From Anisus vortex (taxonomy: Eukaryota > Mollusca > Gastropoda > Planorbidae): a stretch of 64,000 nt of DNA. Numbering within the stretch: position 1 is the first letter of the stretch; each line of letters opens with the position of its first letter. The stretch is from positions 36,047,789-36,111,788 of the forward strand of contig OX421502.1 of the NCBI GenBank assembly GCA_949126835.1, in the 5' to 3' direction. The notes below the pieces were generated by a model. It was not told where the DNA came from. It saw only the letters and a list, made by a program, of their open reading frames with translations, and made no database searches. Below, piece after piece: positions 1-12,245 of this stretch. Position numbers and translations under genes: made by a program.

Positions 1-268
1 TCCTCTTCAGATGAGCCTTGTAAGGTTAATGCACATTCTACACCTTTCCATGACTTGCAGCACTAATGTATTCAATTTTTTTTCACAAGTAACAATTTAA
101 AATATTTTTGTTTGTATGTTTTGTATTTTGAAAATCATATTATTATAAGAATTGGATAAGCATGTAATGCAATGGGTTTATTCCTATGTTTTTCTCTATA
201 AGGACACAATCTTTGTTAGTAAGCAGTTGTGAGTTTATAATTGGTGCGACATGCTTGTAATGGTCTAA
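1..268. other. No recognised feature
   Basis: AT-rich sequence with short homopolymer runs. I see no exon, RNA gene or repeat boundary here. Confidence 0.5.
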
Positions 269-540
269 AGTAATATAAAGAATCCTTCAGACCAAATTGA
301 TCATACGGCCAGTGAAGCAGCGTTCACCAGTTTCTGTGGCCATGGCATACTAGGTGATTGTGTGGCCAGCACAAAACACAGCCGCATTTACCTTACCACA
401 ACTAAAGTGAGGTAGCTTGGTAGACTCAAAGACACCCTCCAGACCCTGGAAAAATCCTAGCCTTCACCGGGATTTGAACCCAGGACCTTCCGTACGCCGC
501 TCGGCCACCATGCCCCTCGGCCACCATGCCCCTCGGTCTA
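269..540 (-). repeat. tRNA-derived SINE, family A, copy 1
   Basis: Read on the minus strand, the right end has a tRNA-like head with an A box (TGGCCGAGCGG) and a B box (GGTTCAAATCC). A shared body follows, containing GGCCACAGAAACTGGTGAA, and then a short TA-rich tail. Copies of the same body occur at 30,209-30,481 (minus) and 39,748-40,010 (plus). A 16-bp stretch next to the head (CGGCCACCATGCCCCT) is duplicated in this copy. SINE assignment rests on the pol III boxes plus recurrence. Confidence 0.8.
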
Positions 541-1199
541 GGTTTGATTAAAAATATCTCTAAGAATAAAATAATTACGTTTAAATAACACTCTAAAAAT
601 CTTGTGTACAATATGACAAACATAGATATTACAAACTGACTACAGGCATGAATGACTGAATATTAAGCAGTGCTATATCCTTTAGCTAACTACTGAAAAT
701 CTACCTATATAGCAGGCTTATCATTAGAGCAAAAGTGAATAGACTTTTCTAGCTTGTAAAATACCATTACTATTTTTTCTACAAAATTTGAAATTTCTAG
801 CAGTATACAAGGGGGCATAACTCTTTACTTCTTTAAATGTTATCTCATGTAAAGCAAGTGTCAGTTTTATTAGATGAAACATAAAACCCCAAAATATGTT
901 GTAGATTTTGTTTTCTCCGCAACATTTAAACATGTTTCTGGTCAGCTCGTCCACCTCCCTCCACTCTGACCTTTCTGTTCATTTGTTTTCCTCCAGGCCT
1001 GGCTGCCAAGCTGTTGTTGATCTTCTATCTCTAAATCTGGTATAGAGTCTGGGGTCTTGCTTATTAGTCGTTGATAACTTTTTACACATTGTCGTAAATC
1101 ACTCTACGTCTTGTGTGGCAAAATTTTTAACTGTTTTTTATAGTGATAAAATTTCTCAGTGTCAAGTTTTAATTTAGGAGGCTTTGGCTGTTGACGTTT
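541..1199. other. Intergenic, with one dispersed repeat fragment
   Basis: AT-rich, without a supported gene. Positions about 945-1070 (TTTTCCTCCAGGCCTGGCTG and following) recur at about 3,590-3,705, so this part is a dispersed repeat of unknown class. Confidence 0.5.
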
Positions 1200-1410
1200 G
1201 ATCTTATCTTTGAATACAGAGACACTCCTTCTTTAAAAGAAGCTATTTGTATCTTCTCTTATCTTGTTCAAGTCTAGTCTTGCACTTGGGTATGACGTAT
1301 TTATTAAGACTTTAAAAAATTCTTAATACATGTCTTCATAAATGATAAGTTGATGCTGATTATTTTTCTGGCTAGTTTAGGCAACCCATTCCAAGCAAAG
1401 ATGTCACTAT
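1200..1410 (-). repeat. Decayed 3' end of non-LTR retrotransposon, family B
   Basis: This is a diverged minus-strand copy of the family that is better preserved at 13,915, 41,196, 53,100 and 53,995. Recognisable blocks are the GAGAC-CTCCTTCT end, AGTCTAGTCTTGCA and GGCAACCCATTCCA. On the sense strand of the family these encode the end of a LINE ORF2. Confidence 0.6.
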
Positions 1411-3510
1411 TGTAAGAATGAGAACTTGTATGAATTTGTACTTGCTAATGAGAAACGTAGTTTTTCTAAGCACATATTCAACTTCTGTATTTTTATGTTA
1501 GAATTGAATACTTTACTTATTTAAACTTATTATATAATTGTTTGCTTTTTAATATTCTTTCCTAAAAATATTTCTACATTTTTCTAATGGTATTATTCCG
1601 GTTTCTGTTAGGTGTGAATATAAAATTTTAATTAGAGATCTTTTCTGTTTTTGTTATAGTTTCAAAAAATATTATTTTTTTACAGTAGATGTGCTCTGAT
1701 AGAAACTTATTATTATTAAAATGGAAATTTAAGAACAAACCATCAAGATTAAATCATGAATAAATATATCCAAATATAATGGACAATGCATAATATATAT
1801 GTAAATATTATATATATATATTATATTATTTTGACCAGATGCCAAAAAAAAGTTGAATATAATTGTTGTGTAATTTAACAGTCCTTGTTAAATTTCCATT
1901 TGCCAAAGTATCTCTTTGATTTATGTAAATTCGGATCTGTGTTTATGTTATTAAACAAACCATTTATGCTCAATGTTAAAGTTGTTATGACCAAGATTTT
2001 CATGTCATTTTGTTGTTTGATACTGAAACCTGCACTTCTCTCTCCCACACATGTGTGTGTATTTAAAGGTTGTGTACATATGACAATAGATAGCTAGTAA
2101 AAAAATGGATAAAATTAAATAAGTGTAACAGAGTTATCTTTTTTTAATTCTTTTTATTTTTTATTTTGCAAAATAAAGTTGAATAAGCTCCCCTTATCAG
2201 TCAAATATTTTCTTATCTAAACATGATTTTGTTAAAACAGTTTTGTTAAAATAATTTTTTGTCAATTTTTGTTTCACATTTCCCAGCTTATGAGATTGCT
2301 GTAATATTACGTCAGGAGTTGTGTTTTTATTAAATCCTCTATTTTAACTTGTCTTTTGTGCTTTTGTTTGTATGTTTCTGGCGCTAAACAAGATATCATC
2401 GGAAGGCTAACTTTGGCCCACTTCTCGTCATCCAAGCAAGTTGAAACTTGGCACAAAGATGTGCTTCCAATGAAAACACATTCTTTTAAATTTTCAGCTC
2501 CCAAACCCCAATATATGAAGTTTTTACTTTTTTATTCCCCATTACACTTTATGTTAATAAGTTTTGGAAATTCTTTCTGAATACACCTGACAGACATATC
2601 TGTGCCCATGGGCCTCAACGCTGGAAAAATGTGGAAACCACCGATACGTCTTGGGGGGACAGCCGTAGATATATTCAGATCTAGCTGTCTATACAATAAT
2701 TACAAATATTTTTATCTTGGCTACAAGTGCTCTCTGAAGCCATCCCCAGAATACGGTGCTTCATATAATTGGTTGAAAATTCATTTTATTATATTCTTGG
2801 GCCACAAATGACCTAAACGATTGTGTGGTTAGTACAATACATTTTGTAACACATTTTTAATACAGTTCTGAGTCGTGTTTGCCATGGCTGGTACTCGTAG
2901 AGACAATAACTAGAAAGTCTGGAAAGAAAATACACCAACATAAGCTTACTCTCGAAACATTATTCTCGTTTATTCAACCATCATAAGTTAGGCGCTATTT
3001 TATGTAGAAAAAATATCTTGCCTCTTGTTATTATATAACATGTATTGATAACAATAATTATTATGTGTTTCAAGTAGCGGAATAAAAAAACGAATGCAAG
3101 ATGTCTACACAAAATCACTTTACCAGATGTTTTCTTTTTCAGCTGCGAACTGAATCCCTGAAATCACAAAGCCTCCACTAACATAGTGCAGGGCCGTCCA
3201 ATTCTCTCGTTTATCACGTCTTCTGCACTGCCCCAGCTTCAAGGTGAAATAAAAAAATAAAAACGACGCCTAAACTTCTTTAAATCTGCCACTTCATTCT
3301 ATTGAACATTATCAGATAATTATCTATTACCGTCAACTTATTTAATTGTAATAAGTTTTCTATCATCACCTGGAAAGCCTACAACAGCCCGTGGAGATCT
3401 CTCGTATGCATCACTACCACCTCCCACTCCTTATAAGTTTTATAAGTTTTACGGATGTTCCTTATCGATAGAAGATGATTACGTTCACTAGACCCCCAAC
3501 TCCAGCAGAG
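1411..3510. other. Intergenic, AT-rich, with dispersed fragments
   Basis: No gene is supported. About 2,370-2,530 contains a module (GCAAGTTGAAACTTGGCACA) loosely like the internal part of the inverted-repeat elements at 6,190-6,755 and 22,620-23,870. About 2,605-2,660 (TGTGGAAACCACCGATACG) recurs at 36,715-36,735 inside the TEP gene. About 1,790-1,835 is an AT dinucleotide tract. Confidence 0.5.
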
Positions 3511-3514
3511 ATAT

Positions 3515-3592
3515 GTCGGCGGCAGGGATAGAACCCGCGACGTGTCGGTTGACAGTCCGGTGAATTAACCGCAGGACTAGCCGGCCTCTCAG
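3515..3592 (-). repeat. tRNA-like SINE head or tRNA relic
   Basis: On the minus strand this reads GGCCGGCTAGTCCTGCGG, an A-box-like segment, and then GCGGGTTCTATCCC, a B-box and T-arm-like segment, at tRNA spacing. The acceptor stem does not pair well. A pol III-derived repeat is therefore more likely than a working tRNA gene. Confidence 0.55.
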
Positions 3593-4249
3593 ACCTTTCT
3601 CTTACTTAGTTTTCCTCCAGGCTTGGATCCCAAGCCGCCGTAGCATAATCTCTACATCTTCTATCTGGCCCAGTCTGGAGTATGCACGTTGGTTGTTAAT
3701 ATATTTCTATAGGCTACCTTGTAGTAAATAACTTTACACCGTAATAATAATTATTTTTTATGTTATAGACATCTACTGTTGTTTTTTTACGCTGTCTTGT
3801 ATGTAAGGAGTAGGCTAGGAGAAGAAACGTTCCTTTCTATTGTCTTATCTCAAAATTTGCTTGTCAGTGTATTGAACAGAAAAAAAAATGTATAAAGCTA
3901 TTGCGACTTCAATGTGAAGTATGATTTGGCTATCTTAAATAGACAGCTGATGTAAGTCACGTTAGAGCGAAATCGTGGTGAAAAAAACTATATAATATAT
4001 AACACGATAAACAAATTAAAGATAATTATTTTGTAAAATTCTTTTATATTCTGACCATTAAACTTCTAGATGACGTTTAAAACGGAGAAAATAATTTGGG
4101 AAAACCCAGTATGCTGAAAACAAACGCAGACGAGCACTAATACCTTTTGTTTTTCAGAACTAGTAAAGTAGGCCTACTACTACTATGAAGTGAATTAGTC
4201 ACAACGAAATACACGTATGTCAATAGGAGGATACTTTTGCTCTCTAGAT
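3593..4249. other. Intergenic
   Basis: The first ~110 bases repeat the fragment seen at about 945-1070. The rest is AT-rich and shows no gene. Confidence 0.45.
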
Positions 4250-4420
4250 GCATTAATTTGTGACAAATAGATCAAAATACCCCAACTAGATACATATAGT
4301 CACAAACTAGATTAAAATGTCTCAGCCAGATACATATATTTAGTCATAAACTAGATCAACATGTCTCAACTAGATATAAATGAATCATCTAGATACATAT
4401 TGGTCAACTAGAGACACACG
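4250..4420. repeat. Degenerate minisatellite, CTAGAT-rich
   Basis: Three to four imperfect units of roughly 40-46 bp each contain variants of CTAGATACATAT and CTAGATCAAAAT. No coding potential. Confidence 0.65.
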
Positions 4421-5287
4421 TGGAAAGGTTATTGACTTAGTGTGCAGGTACAAGAACTAACTCTAGTTGGGTTAGAGTTTAGGTCAATGTTTGGTTCTTG
4501 TCCGTGTCGGCCGCCGTGTGCAAATTTTCACCAATGGAAAGTCAGAAACCTTTTTCCCCTATATAAAATCGTATACTCTAATTGGCTGTAAAAACGCATA
4601 GCATATCCGTATTTAACGAACAAAATATTCTATTTATACGGTGTCGGCGATTCGATATTTAGATCTATGTCCGGGAAAAAAATATTTAGGTCAATTGATC
4701 TTTTAAAAAATAATGACAAACCCATACATTTGATGAATATTAATTAAAGACATCTTTTATTTAAAAAAATGTATAGACTAGATCTAAAGATTTTCTTGGA
4801 GAACTAATTTTTTTGTGTTTTTTAAACATATACAAACTTGTTCTTTTTGCATCCTGTTTTGATGTCTTATGGCCTGGGATCCTCAAACCTTCGTGTTTTT
4901 ATTTAAACAAGGCGTCGGCTTTCAATCTCCCAGACCCTCTTGGAGGCGGGACTTTGGGTGAATTCAAAAAGCAAAACAACGCGTTTCTTTATTTGGACAC
5001 TGGCGGGTCAGGTTAAATAGCAAGGTTTTGCGGATCTGACCCAAGGGTCGTAGTTTGGGAACCTTTGTCTTTGGGTCGATCAGTTTTTTGGTACTCTTTG
5101 TCACCTCCTGCTACATTTGACCCGATTTGTTTAAAGTTTGCTTTGCAGTCGACCATAGCAGTGACTAAATATTATATCTGTGATTAGCTGTAACCGACAC
5201 AGTGATAAATTTAATATATTTGTTGACCTAAAGTAGGCTATTCGGTAAATATTAAGCGTGGTTCCCTTTCATAAACTGTACGCTTCG
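4421..5287. other. Intergenic
   Basis: AT-rich. The only open frame of note (4813-5016) has no recognisable domain and no splice context, so I do not call it. Confidence 0.45.
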
Positions 5288-5295
5288 GTTAGAGC

Positions 5296-5506
5296 CTGCA
5301 GGGGTCGGCAACCTTTTGATAATGGTGTGCCAAAGTAGGATTTCAAATATATTCAGCGCGCCAACAACTTGAAAGTCATCATGTTCCAGCCCCCAATTTA
5401 TTGTAGAATAGACTTGATTAGCCTTTTTGGGCGCCTTTCGCGTGCCATTGAAAATCGCTCTGCGTGCCAAAACTGGGCACGCGTGTCGTAGGTTGCCGAT
5501 CCCCGT
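5296..5506. mobile_element. Non-autonomous hAT element (SPIN-like ends)
   Basis: A 211-bp element with inverted ends CTGCAGGGGTCGGCAACC and GGTTGCCGATCCCC. It is flanked on both sides by the 8-bp direct repeat GTTAGAGC (5288-5295 and 5507-5514). An 8-bp target duplication with CAGGGGTCGGCAA-type ends is diagnostic of hAT transposons. Related copies lie at 36,177-36,372 and 46,067-46,272. Confidence 0.88.
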
Positions 5507-5514
5507 GTTAGAGC

Positions 5515-6189
5515 GTGCTTGAGCAGGTGCAACAAAAATATATTTTGTTCTTAATACCAAAAGTCAACCGATATGTTTTCTCTTTCTTTTCACGACAAAA
5601 ACAGAACAACAGCCATCAAGTCTTGTTTACTTTGGCAAATAAATGTTTGATTTATTATGTAGGTTAGGGTCTTAAGGGCTCTGTATGATTTTTTGCATTA
5701 TCTTGCTTGGGGGGCTTATTAGACACATGGGCGTACGCAGAAAGTTTGCAGGGTGGGAACAAAGTTCTTCCCCCCCCCTTAATTGCTGAAACTCAGCATG
5801 ATGACGTTTTTGTGTAGAATAGCCATCCTTGAGCACACACAATACAATAAATAAATTTAGTTTAAATCTATATGTTGTCGACTAAAGAGTAATAAAGAAC
5901 ATTTTTATATTTTTATATGGCTATGTGATATGTGTAGAAAAGAAAAAAGAAAATGTTAATTTTGTTATGGCTATGGGATATATGTAGGGAAGAATATAGA
6001 ACATTTTATTTTTGTTATGGTTAAGAGATATGTGTATGGTAGAATTTACTTTAAGAGTCTGTCTTGGGAGGAGTTTGGAGACCACTCATCTATACAAAGA
6101 ATGGATAGTGTCTCCATTGTATGCGCAAATTGAGGCTAGAATTGATTACACTCATTACACCATTCACGTATCCATGTAAGCGAGTTATA
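5515..6189. other. Intergenic with degenerate tandem repeat
   Basis: About 5,900-6,070 contains three imperfect ~65-bp units carrying TTATGGCTATG-GATATGTGTAG. No gene is seen in the rest. Confidence 0.5.
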
Positions 6190-6755
6190 GAAATAAAAAA
6201 CTAACCCATAAAAACAAAGTTTTTATTATACTCCCTTTCTTTGTAAACTAAGTTTATATTTAATTTATATTTTGATAGATTAAAATAAATATAAGTGATA
6301 TCATACCTTATGAATTCCCACACTAAAATGTTGCGCATCCTTTTTTTTTTCTAGCTTTGGTCCGCAAAAACCATAAAAAGATAACTCGCTTTGTTTCGGC
6401 TATATTGTGTTGTCTTCAATCTATTTTTTCCGTAAAAACGAACATTTCCGAAAAGTTTATTTACTTCCGTCTCTTCCGGTAGAGGCAGCCTTGTTTTTGG
6501 TAAAATTTTCTTCGATTCGCAAATTGGTCGAAGGTATTAGTGACTATTCCAAAGGCTATGATGCTGAAAATTTAATAGAATGTATTGTTAGTCGCAACAA
6601 GTCTGCTGCCCAAGTTTCAGCTCCATTGGACGACGGGAAGTGGTCGAAAAATGTATGCAAAGTCTTACAAGCAAGCGAGCAACCAACCAAGCAAGTAGAC
6701 AGACAGACATTACGAGTTAAAAGAAAGGGAGTAAAAAAAGAAGTTTAAGTCATTT
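6190..6755. mobile_element. Inverted-repeat DNA element, family C, copy 1
   Basis: The left end contains GTTTTTATTATACTCCCTTT and the right end AAAGGGAGTAAAAAAAGAAG, which are inverted relative to each other. The right end is preceded by CAGACAGACA. The same ends and a shared internal module (AAGTCTGCTGCCCAAGTTTC) occur in the element at 22,620-23,870. The 113-codon open frame inside it has no recognisable domain. Confidence 0.65.
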
Positions 6756-7435
6756 GAAATGTAATGTATTTACAGGTCAGTGATTTCGGCTTCAAGAATA
6801 TAGTTTCCGGACCCAATGCATTCTTTTTATAGATGAGTGGTGGAGACGGACAAAAATAAAATGAAATAAAACTAAAACTTAAAATGCCCTTCAAGCTTGT
6901 ATTTTTTTGTTTGTTTGTTTTAGAAATGACCTTGCTTTAAATTTCTACCAATTATGTTTAGATAACATTGGCGTAAATAACATGATCACAGTATTTTCTT
7001 TTGTTTTTCAAACTCTTTTTTAAACCACATATCTTTCAAGGTTCCCAAAATGACAGATAATTTTTTAACATGATGTGTTGTTGTTTTTTTAAATTTATTT
7101 CTTGAATGGTCTAGTAATTAATATACCCAGTGTTGCATCGCTAGCGAGTAAAGACAACCACAATGTGTTGCATTGTTAAATAAAGTGACTTCAGATACAC
7201 TGCGAAAATAAGGGAATGTAGGCCATACTTGTAATTCAATATAACTAGTCATATATTTAAATAGCTTTTGAATCAGGTCTTTATTTCACAGGACTTCTTG
7301 TTGCACCAAAATCTCGCCATTTGTAGGTCTATACTCCGAAATTAACCTATAATTCAATTCTTTTTTTTTCAAGAATATAAAATTTGGCTAAATAATAAGA
7401 AATTTCAGAATTAATATTTTTAGTACGTGTGTATA
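6756..7435. other. Intergenic, no gene seen
   Basis: AT-rich sequence with T homopolymers. Nothing recognisable. Confidence 0.45.
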
Positions 7436-7439
7436 ATTG

Positions 7440-7595
7440 TTTGTTATTGACTTTTAGACTACAACACTTCGTGTACAGAAAGTAGGTCTACAGACGTTAC
7501 TTCTACCAAGACAACTCGTCCGTTGACTTTTAGTCTACAACTCTTCGTCTACAGAAAGTAGGTCTACAGACATTGCGTCTATCACGGTAGCCATT
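7440..7595. repeat. Tandem duplication, ~76-bp unit x2
   Basis: TTGACTTTTAGACTACAACA and, about 76 bases later, TTGACTTTTAGTCTACAACT begin two similar units. Both contain ACAGAAAGTAGGTCTACAGAC. Confidence 0.75.
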
Positions 7596-8479
7596 TCAGT
7601 TGATATCCGACCCTAGGAAAAAAAAAATATTGTTTTATTTATGCGTGTATAAGCTGCACCCGGTTCTCTGCCCTACACATTTGGTAAAAAAAAGTTCGGG
7701 TAATATTTGAGATTTCACCGTAGTTTAAAAATGTTTCGGCATTAAGCTTACACGACAGACATCCAAGAAGATTATTTCATGCAAATCAAAACAACGCACG
7801 TCAGCATAATTAACGGTCGATGCGTGCCAAACTTCATGAAAATCGAATTGGACGTTAAAGTTCAGGAAAGTATGTGTGTAAAGATCTCACCATTGGACTT
7901 GCAATCTGTGATTGAATCTATTGTTAAGATAGTTTCTCACCCTTTATTGATTTACAGATCAGTTCGAGTCTTTTGCACAAGAAAGTGATTCGTAATATAC
8001 AGAGAGGTATGATGTTGCACACAGCGTTCGCTAGCTTATCTTTTTGTTCAGCAGTCTTTTCTGTTTTCTCGACAAGACGCTCGATGTATTGGCGCTTGTT
8101 GTTTCTTGCATACACTTTGACCAGTTTGTTTTGATCTTTATACTGATCTACAGTTCTCCTTGGTGATTTTGAGTCTAAGTGAGTCCTTCTCTCCTCGATT
8201 ACTTTCCACTTGTCTACAGATATCCACTTAGCTTTAACTTTATTCCTGTACCCTTACACCCGCTTGAAAGAATTTAAGCTGCTTCTTGGTGAAAAAAATA
8301 TTTCCGGTATTCAATGAGGAGAACTGACAGTTGAAACTGATGTTTCTGAATGACTTAGCGACCATTTCAGTGAGTTGAACTTGCATTGAAAATGACGTGG
8401 TCATACGGTACTTGAACTGTTAGACCACTGGAACGGATTTGCATTGAAACTGGACGTATCTTGCCGTGGAATAAATTTC
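7596..8479. other. Intergenic, no supported gene
   Basis: Short frames at 7779-7988 (plus) and 7924-8115 (minus) show no domain. Part of 7,795-7,860 loosely resembles the internal module of family C. Confidence 0.4.
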
Positions 8480-9420
8480 AAAACATTGAGCTACTTCCCA
8501 AATTTATGGCATATTAAGATTTATAGATTGGAGTGACTATACGTCGAATTCGCCGTATAACGCAAAACGTTATACGGCAAATTTTCGTGACCTACATTAT
8601 ACACACTGCTATTGACGCATGCGCATTATTGTTTATCTGGCCCTGTATGCTCAGTTACAATTTTTTTGTTTAATTTTCATCAAGTTATCTTGGCCTAGTG
8701 GTTAGTAACGTGTGCTGTCAACAGTGGTAACGCAGGTTCTACCCTACCTTTCTCCACCTTTTTTTTTATTATTATTAATTCAATTATAGTAAAACAATAT
8801 ATTTTTAGTTAAATACGTGACTTTTTTGTAACTATTTGTCATTGTTGATAATTAATTCAAACAAAAAGTTTATTTAGCCTATGTCACTTAATCACAATTA
8901 GAAATTGATGTTACGGTTAGGCCCGGTTAGGGTTAGGACTTAAAAAGGAATATGATCTTAAATAAAAGCCTATAGACTATAGAATAGTAGGCTTATAGAT
9001 TAGTAGGCCTATAAAGTCATAAAGTTATAAGTCATACATTTTAATATAGGCTAACTCTCACATTTTTTCGTAAATTTGGGTCTGCCGATGACGCTCGGCA
9101 TTATAGGGCCTACACACATTCGGCTTAACGTTATACACCAGATCCGCCGCATAACGCTGAACGTTACACACCGAATCCGTCGCATAACGCTGGGCGTTAT
9201 AGGGCGGATCCGCCGTATAACGCCTCCCTTTATAGATGGACTTTTTTAAAAAGAACATTGAAGTACTTCCCAAATTTATGGCATATTAAGATTTATAGAT
9301 GGCCTTTTTTAAAAAGAACATTGAAGTACTTCCCAAATTTATGGCATATTAAGATTTATAGATGGACGTTTTTTAAAATAACATTGAAGTACTCAAAGTG
9401 GAGTGTTTTAAACCAATGCA
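8480..9420. repeat. Complex repeat block: 63-bp units and CCGTATAACG palindromes
   Basis: A unit of about 63 bp containing ACTTCCCAAATTTATGGCAT occurs in tandem from 9,241 to about 9,395 (two full copies and a partial third), with one more copy at about 8,490-8,540. Next to it, at 8,545-8,585 and 9,085-9,225, are variants of CGCCGTATAACGC arranged as palindromes with CGTTATACGGC. About 8,690-8,760 also has tRNA-like boxes (TGGCCTAGTGGTTAG and GGTTCTACCC), so a SINE head may be inserted there. Confidence 0.65.
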
Positions 9421-10568
9421 CTACTTTCAAATCCACGGAGTCATGATTTGAAACCACATCAAGCCTGACTAGCTTGATCTTTAATGCAACTTTCTTAGAT
9501 CTGGATCTTTTTTAGTGGAGAGATATTGGCGATTTTAAAATGCAGCAAGTAGAATTTTAAGCATTAAAAATGGGCATCAAAATTTGCGGAAAAATCTGGA
9601 AGGAAGCTGAAAGTCATTATCAGCTGTTTGGTAATCGCTCAATTTTCAGCCTTTGGTTAAAATTACACTTACATATTTTATCGAATGTTTTAAGCATACA
9701 AAGAGGTAGTTTACACTTGACCACTCAGAATTGACTAAATATATATATGTACCTGAAATAAAACAATTAGCGATGAGCATTGCAGAAAAAAAAAAACGCT
9801 CACATACTAATTACATTCAAACGATTTTTATGCTCATCTTCTTGAATTAAACCTAAATATAATGAATTGTAAAACACATGTAGGCCTATTTCTTTTATTC
9901 TTTGAATAAATATAAGAGGCTTTTATATATATATATATAGGCCTACTGGCATTATATTATGTAATGGTTTTAATTATTAACGTTAAACAAATAAACTCCC
10001 TAAATCGACTTCGAACAATTTTATTAATGCATGGAATGCTCATTTAAAATTCTTTAACGTAAATTAATTTTATACATCTAATTACTTCTTGAAATGAATA
10101 CCATAAGGCTAGATTGGCATGAAGAAATAATAATTAATACGTAATATGAATTATATTACAAAACATAACTTGTTTGGCATCGCTCGAATCTAATTTGTAA
10201 ACTGTTTCATTTAAAGGGAGATAATTAGCCCGTTTTCTTTGCCTTATTTTTAATATGTTTTTTATTTTTATTTTATAAAAATAAATAAAAAGCTAAAAAT
10301 ATATAACTTTAAATGATGAAAATAAATATTAAAAAAGTCGAAAAGTATATAAATATTATAAAACTAATTATTTTGTTTGTACATTATTAAACATTACATT
10401 AAGTACCCTGTGTGCATGATTACTTCGTATTTTTCTCTCTTAACTATATTGCTCCAGCTTTGTCTAGAGTGGCAAAATATAACTTTAGGGTCAGATAACA
10501 TTATAATGAATCTATAGCAGATTCAATTATTATATTATGATAACTATAAATATAGACCTACTGAATAA
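9421..10568. other. Intergenic, strongly AT-rich
   Basis: No gene is visible. It includes AT microsatellite tracts near 9,925-9,940 and several TAGGCCTA octamers. Confidence 0.45.
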
Positions 10569-10925
10569 CACGGGGGTCGGGAACCTTTTATTCTTAGAGA
10601 GCCATGGATACCACATGATTTGAAAAGTAATTCTGTGAGAGCCATAGGCCTATATTATGTTTAACACTAAAAATTTAAGTAAATGTGTGCATTTTGTGTA
10701 ATTTCAACACTAAAAGTTCAATAATTATGTCTCTGAATTCTTCTGATGCTGAGCTGCAGTAGACTTAAGCTCATTTGTCGAATGAAATATTGATATGCAA
10801 TTAATATTTAGATAAAAAAGTCTTCAAAATTTATTTATTTTAATAATCGAACATTTGTCTGCGAGCCAGACGCAGCCATCAAAAGAGCCACATCTGGCTC
10901 GCGAGCCATGGGTTCCCGACCCCTG
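10569..10925. mobile_element. Non-autonomous hAT-like element
   Basis: The ends are inverted: GGGGGTCGGGAACCTTT on the left and GGGTTCCCGACCCCTG on the right. Internal repeats contain GAGAGCCAT and its complement. Unlike the copy at 5,296 I could not find a clean 8-bp target duplication. Confidence 0.7.
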
Positions 10926-11029
10926 ATTTACCAGATTCAATATTTATGTCTTGACAACTATTTTTTTTTTTATCTTAACAATTAATTTGAAAGTTGAGAA
11001 TGAAATAATATAGAAGATCAGGTTGACTT

Positions 11030-11215
11030 ATCTTATCTTACCGGTATAGGCTATACAAACGCTCCTTCTACAAAGAAGATTATTGCGTCCTACGCTCAAC
11101 CGTGGTCTGAATGTACTCTTGCATTTCGATTAGTGTATTAAATGATGTTACGTTACTGGTTTTCCTGGCTTGATCAGGCAACTAATTTCCATGCCCGGAT
11201 ACCACTGTTAGTACG
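11030..11215 (-). repeat. 3' end of non-LTR retrotransposon, family B
   Basis: The reverse complement contains the family B end blocks: AACCAGGAAAAC-type sequence, GAGCGTAGGACGCAATAATC and TAGAAGGAGCGT, then a TAAGATAAG-type tail. It lies just downstream, in the same orientation, of the reverse transcriptase remnant at 11,452-12,245, so both may be one decayed element. Confidence 0.7.
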
Positions 11216-11451
11216 CTGAATGATTTAGAAATCCTAGTTTGGCATACTATTAACTAAAGGCTGCCGACATCTGCCTTAGAGGGTTTGATTTTTTGTAACG
11301 TAGACATCTGGCGTAGAATTTTCCTATAATTTTTTTTCAAGTAATTTATGTAATGTTCTCATTCAATTAGTTGACTACTTGGTTTACCCTAATCTTGATT
11401 AATTATTAAAATCTCTGGTATAGGCCATCACTTAACATCATAATTTCAAGA

Positions 11452-12245
11452 CTATCTGACAATCGTCTGCTGTCCACAAAAAGAAGTACCTAGTTTGAAT
11501 CTGTGGCGCCTTCTATAATATGGAACAGCTTGTCCCAGACACTGAGAGAGCCTGAGACAAAAATAGTTTTTATAAAGAAAAGATAAAATTTCTTTATTGA
11601 TCCAAAAAAGAAATGTGGTTTGATTACATTGCAGCAACAGGCAGGATGTGATTCGTGTGATTTTTGCCGCTCTTTTTATAATACTATCCAAGCGGCGCTT
11701 GAGTTTTGATAGACAAGTTCCCTTTCCAGCAAGTTATTGTATGCATTAACATATTTTGTATTGCTGCACCGTAAAAGTGATGTATAATGTTTTTATTTAT
11801 TCCAAAATTGTTTAATTTATAGAGTCAAAAGAGTTTTTGTCTGTCTTTGCTAGAGATTCAAGGTGGTCGTCCCACAAAAGTTTGTTGTTTAGTGTGATAC
11901 TAAGATATTTGTAGGTATCGACATGAAGTATTGATATGTCATTTATTTTTGTATCTTTAATTTGTTGCTTTTGTTTTCTAAAGTCAACAATCAGTTTCTT
12001 TATTTTTAAGACATTTAATTCTAAAAAGTTAAGAGCACACCAGTCTGTAAAGTATTTTTATTAGGCTCCTCTACTTAGTTTAATTGTCTGAAATTAAGCC
12101 GACAATGGCGGTGTCGTCTGCAAATTTTATGACACTGGTTGAATCATTATGGCTCCTAATGTCATTAGTGTATATCGTGAACAGCACCGTTGAAAGCACA
12201 CAACCTGGTGGAGCACCCGTACTCGGCTAACTGGTTGACAACTGA
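11452..12245 (-). pseudogene. Broken LINE reverse transcriptase
   Basis: Read on the minus strand, about 12,080-12,240 encodes STGAPPGCVLS followed by VIKFADDTAIVG. The FADD box is the catalytic aspartate motif of non-LTR retrotransposon reverse transcriptases. Further on, in another frame, come LDVNVL-like sequence and LNNKLLWDDHLESLAK, the usual region after the palm domain, and then a frame beginning DSIIKRAAKITRI. Stops and frame changes separate these blocks, so the copy is dead. The class is CR1- or Jockey-like by general layout; I cannot be more precise. Confidence 0.85.

Noticed and set aside
3515..3592. A functional tRNA gene
   Set aside because: A and B boxes are present but the acceptor stem does not pair; a tRNA-derived SINE fits better.
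5252..5560. 102-codon minus-strand frame
   Set aside because: Runs straight through a non-autonomous hAT element and its target duplications.
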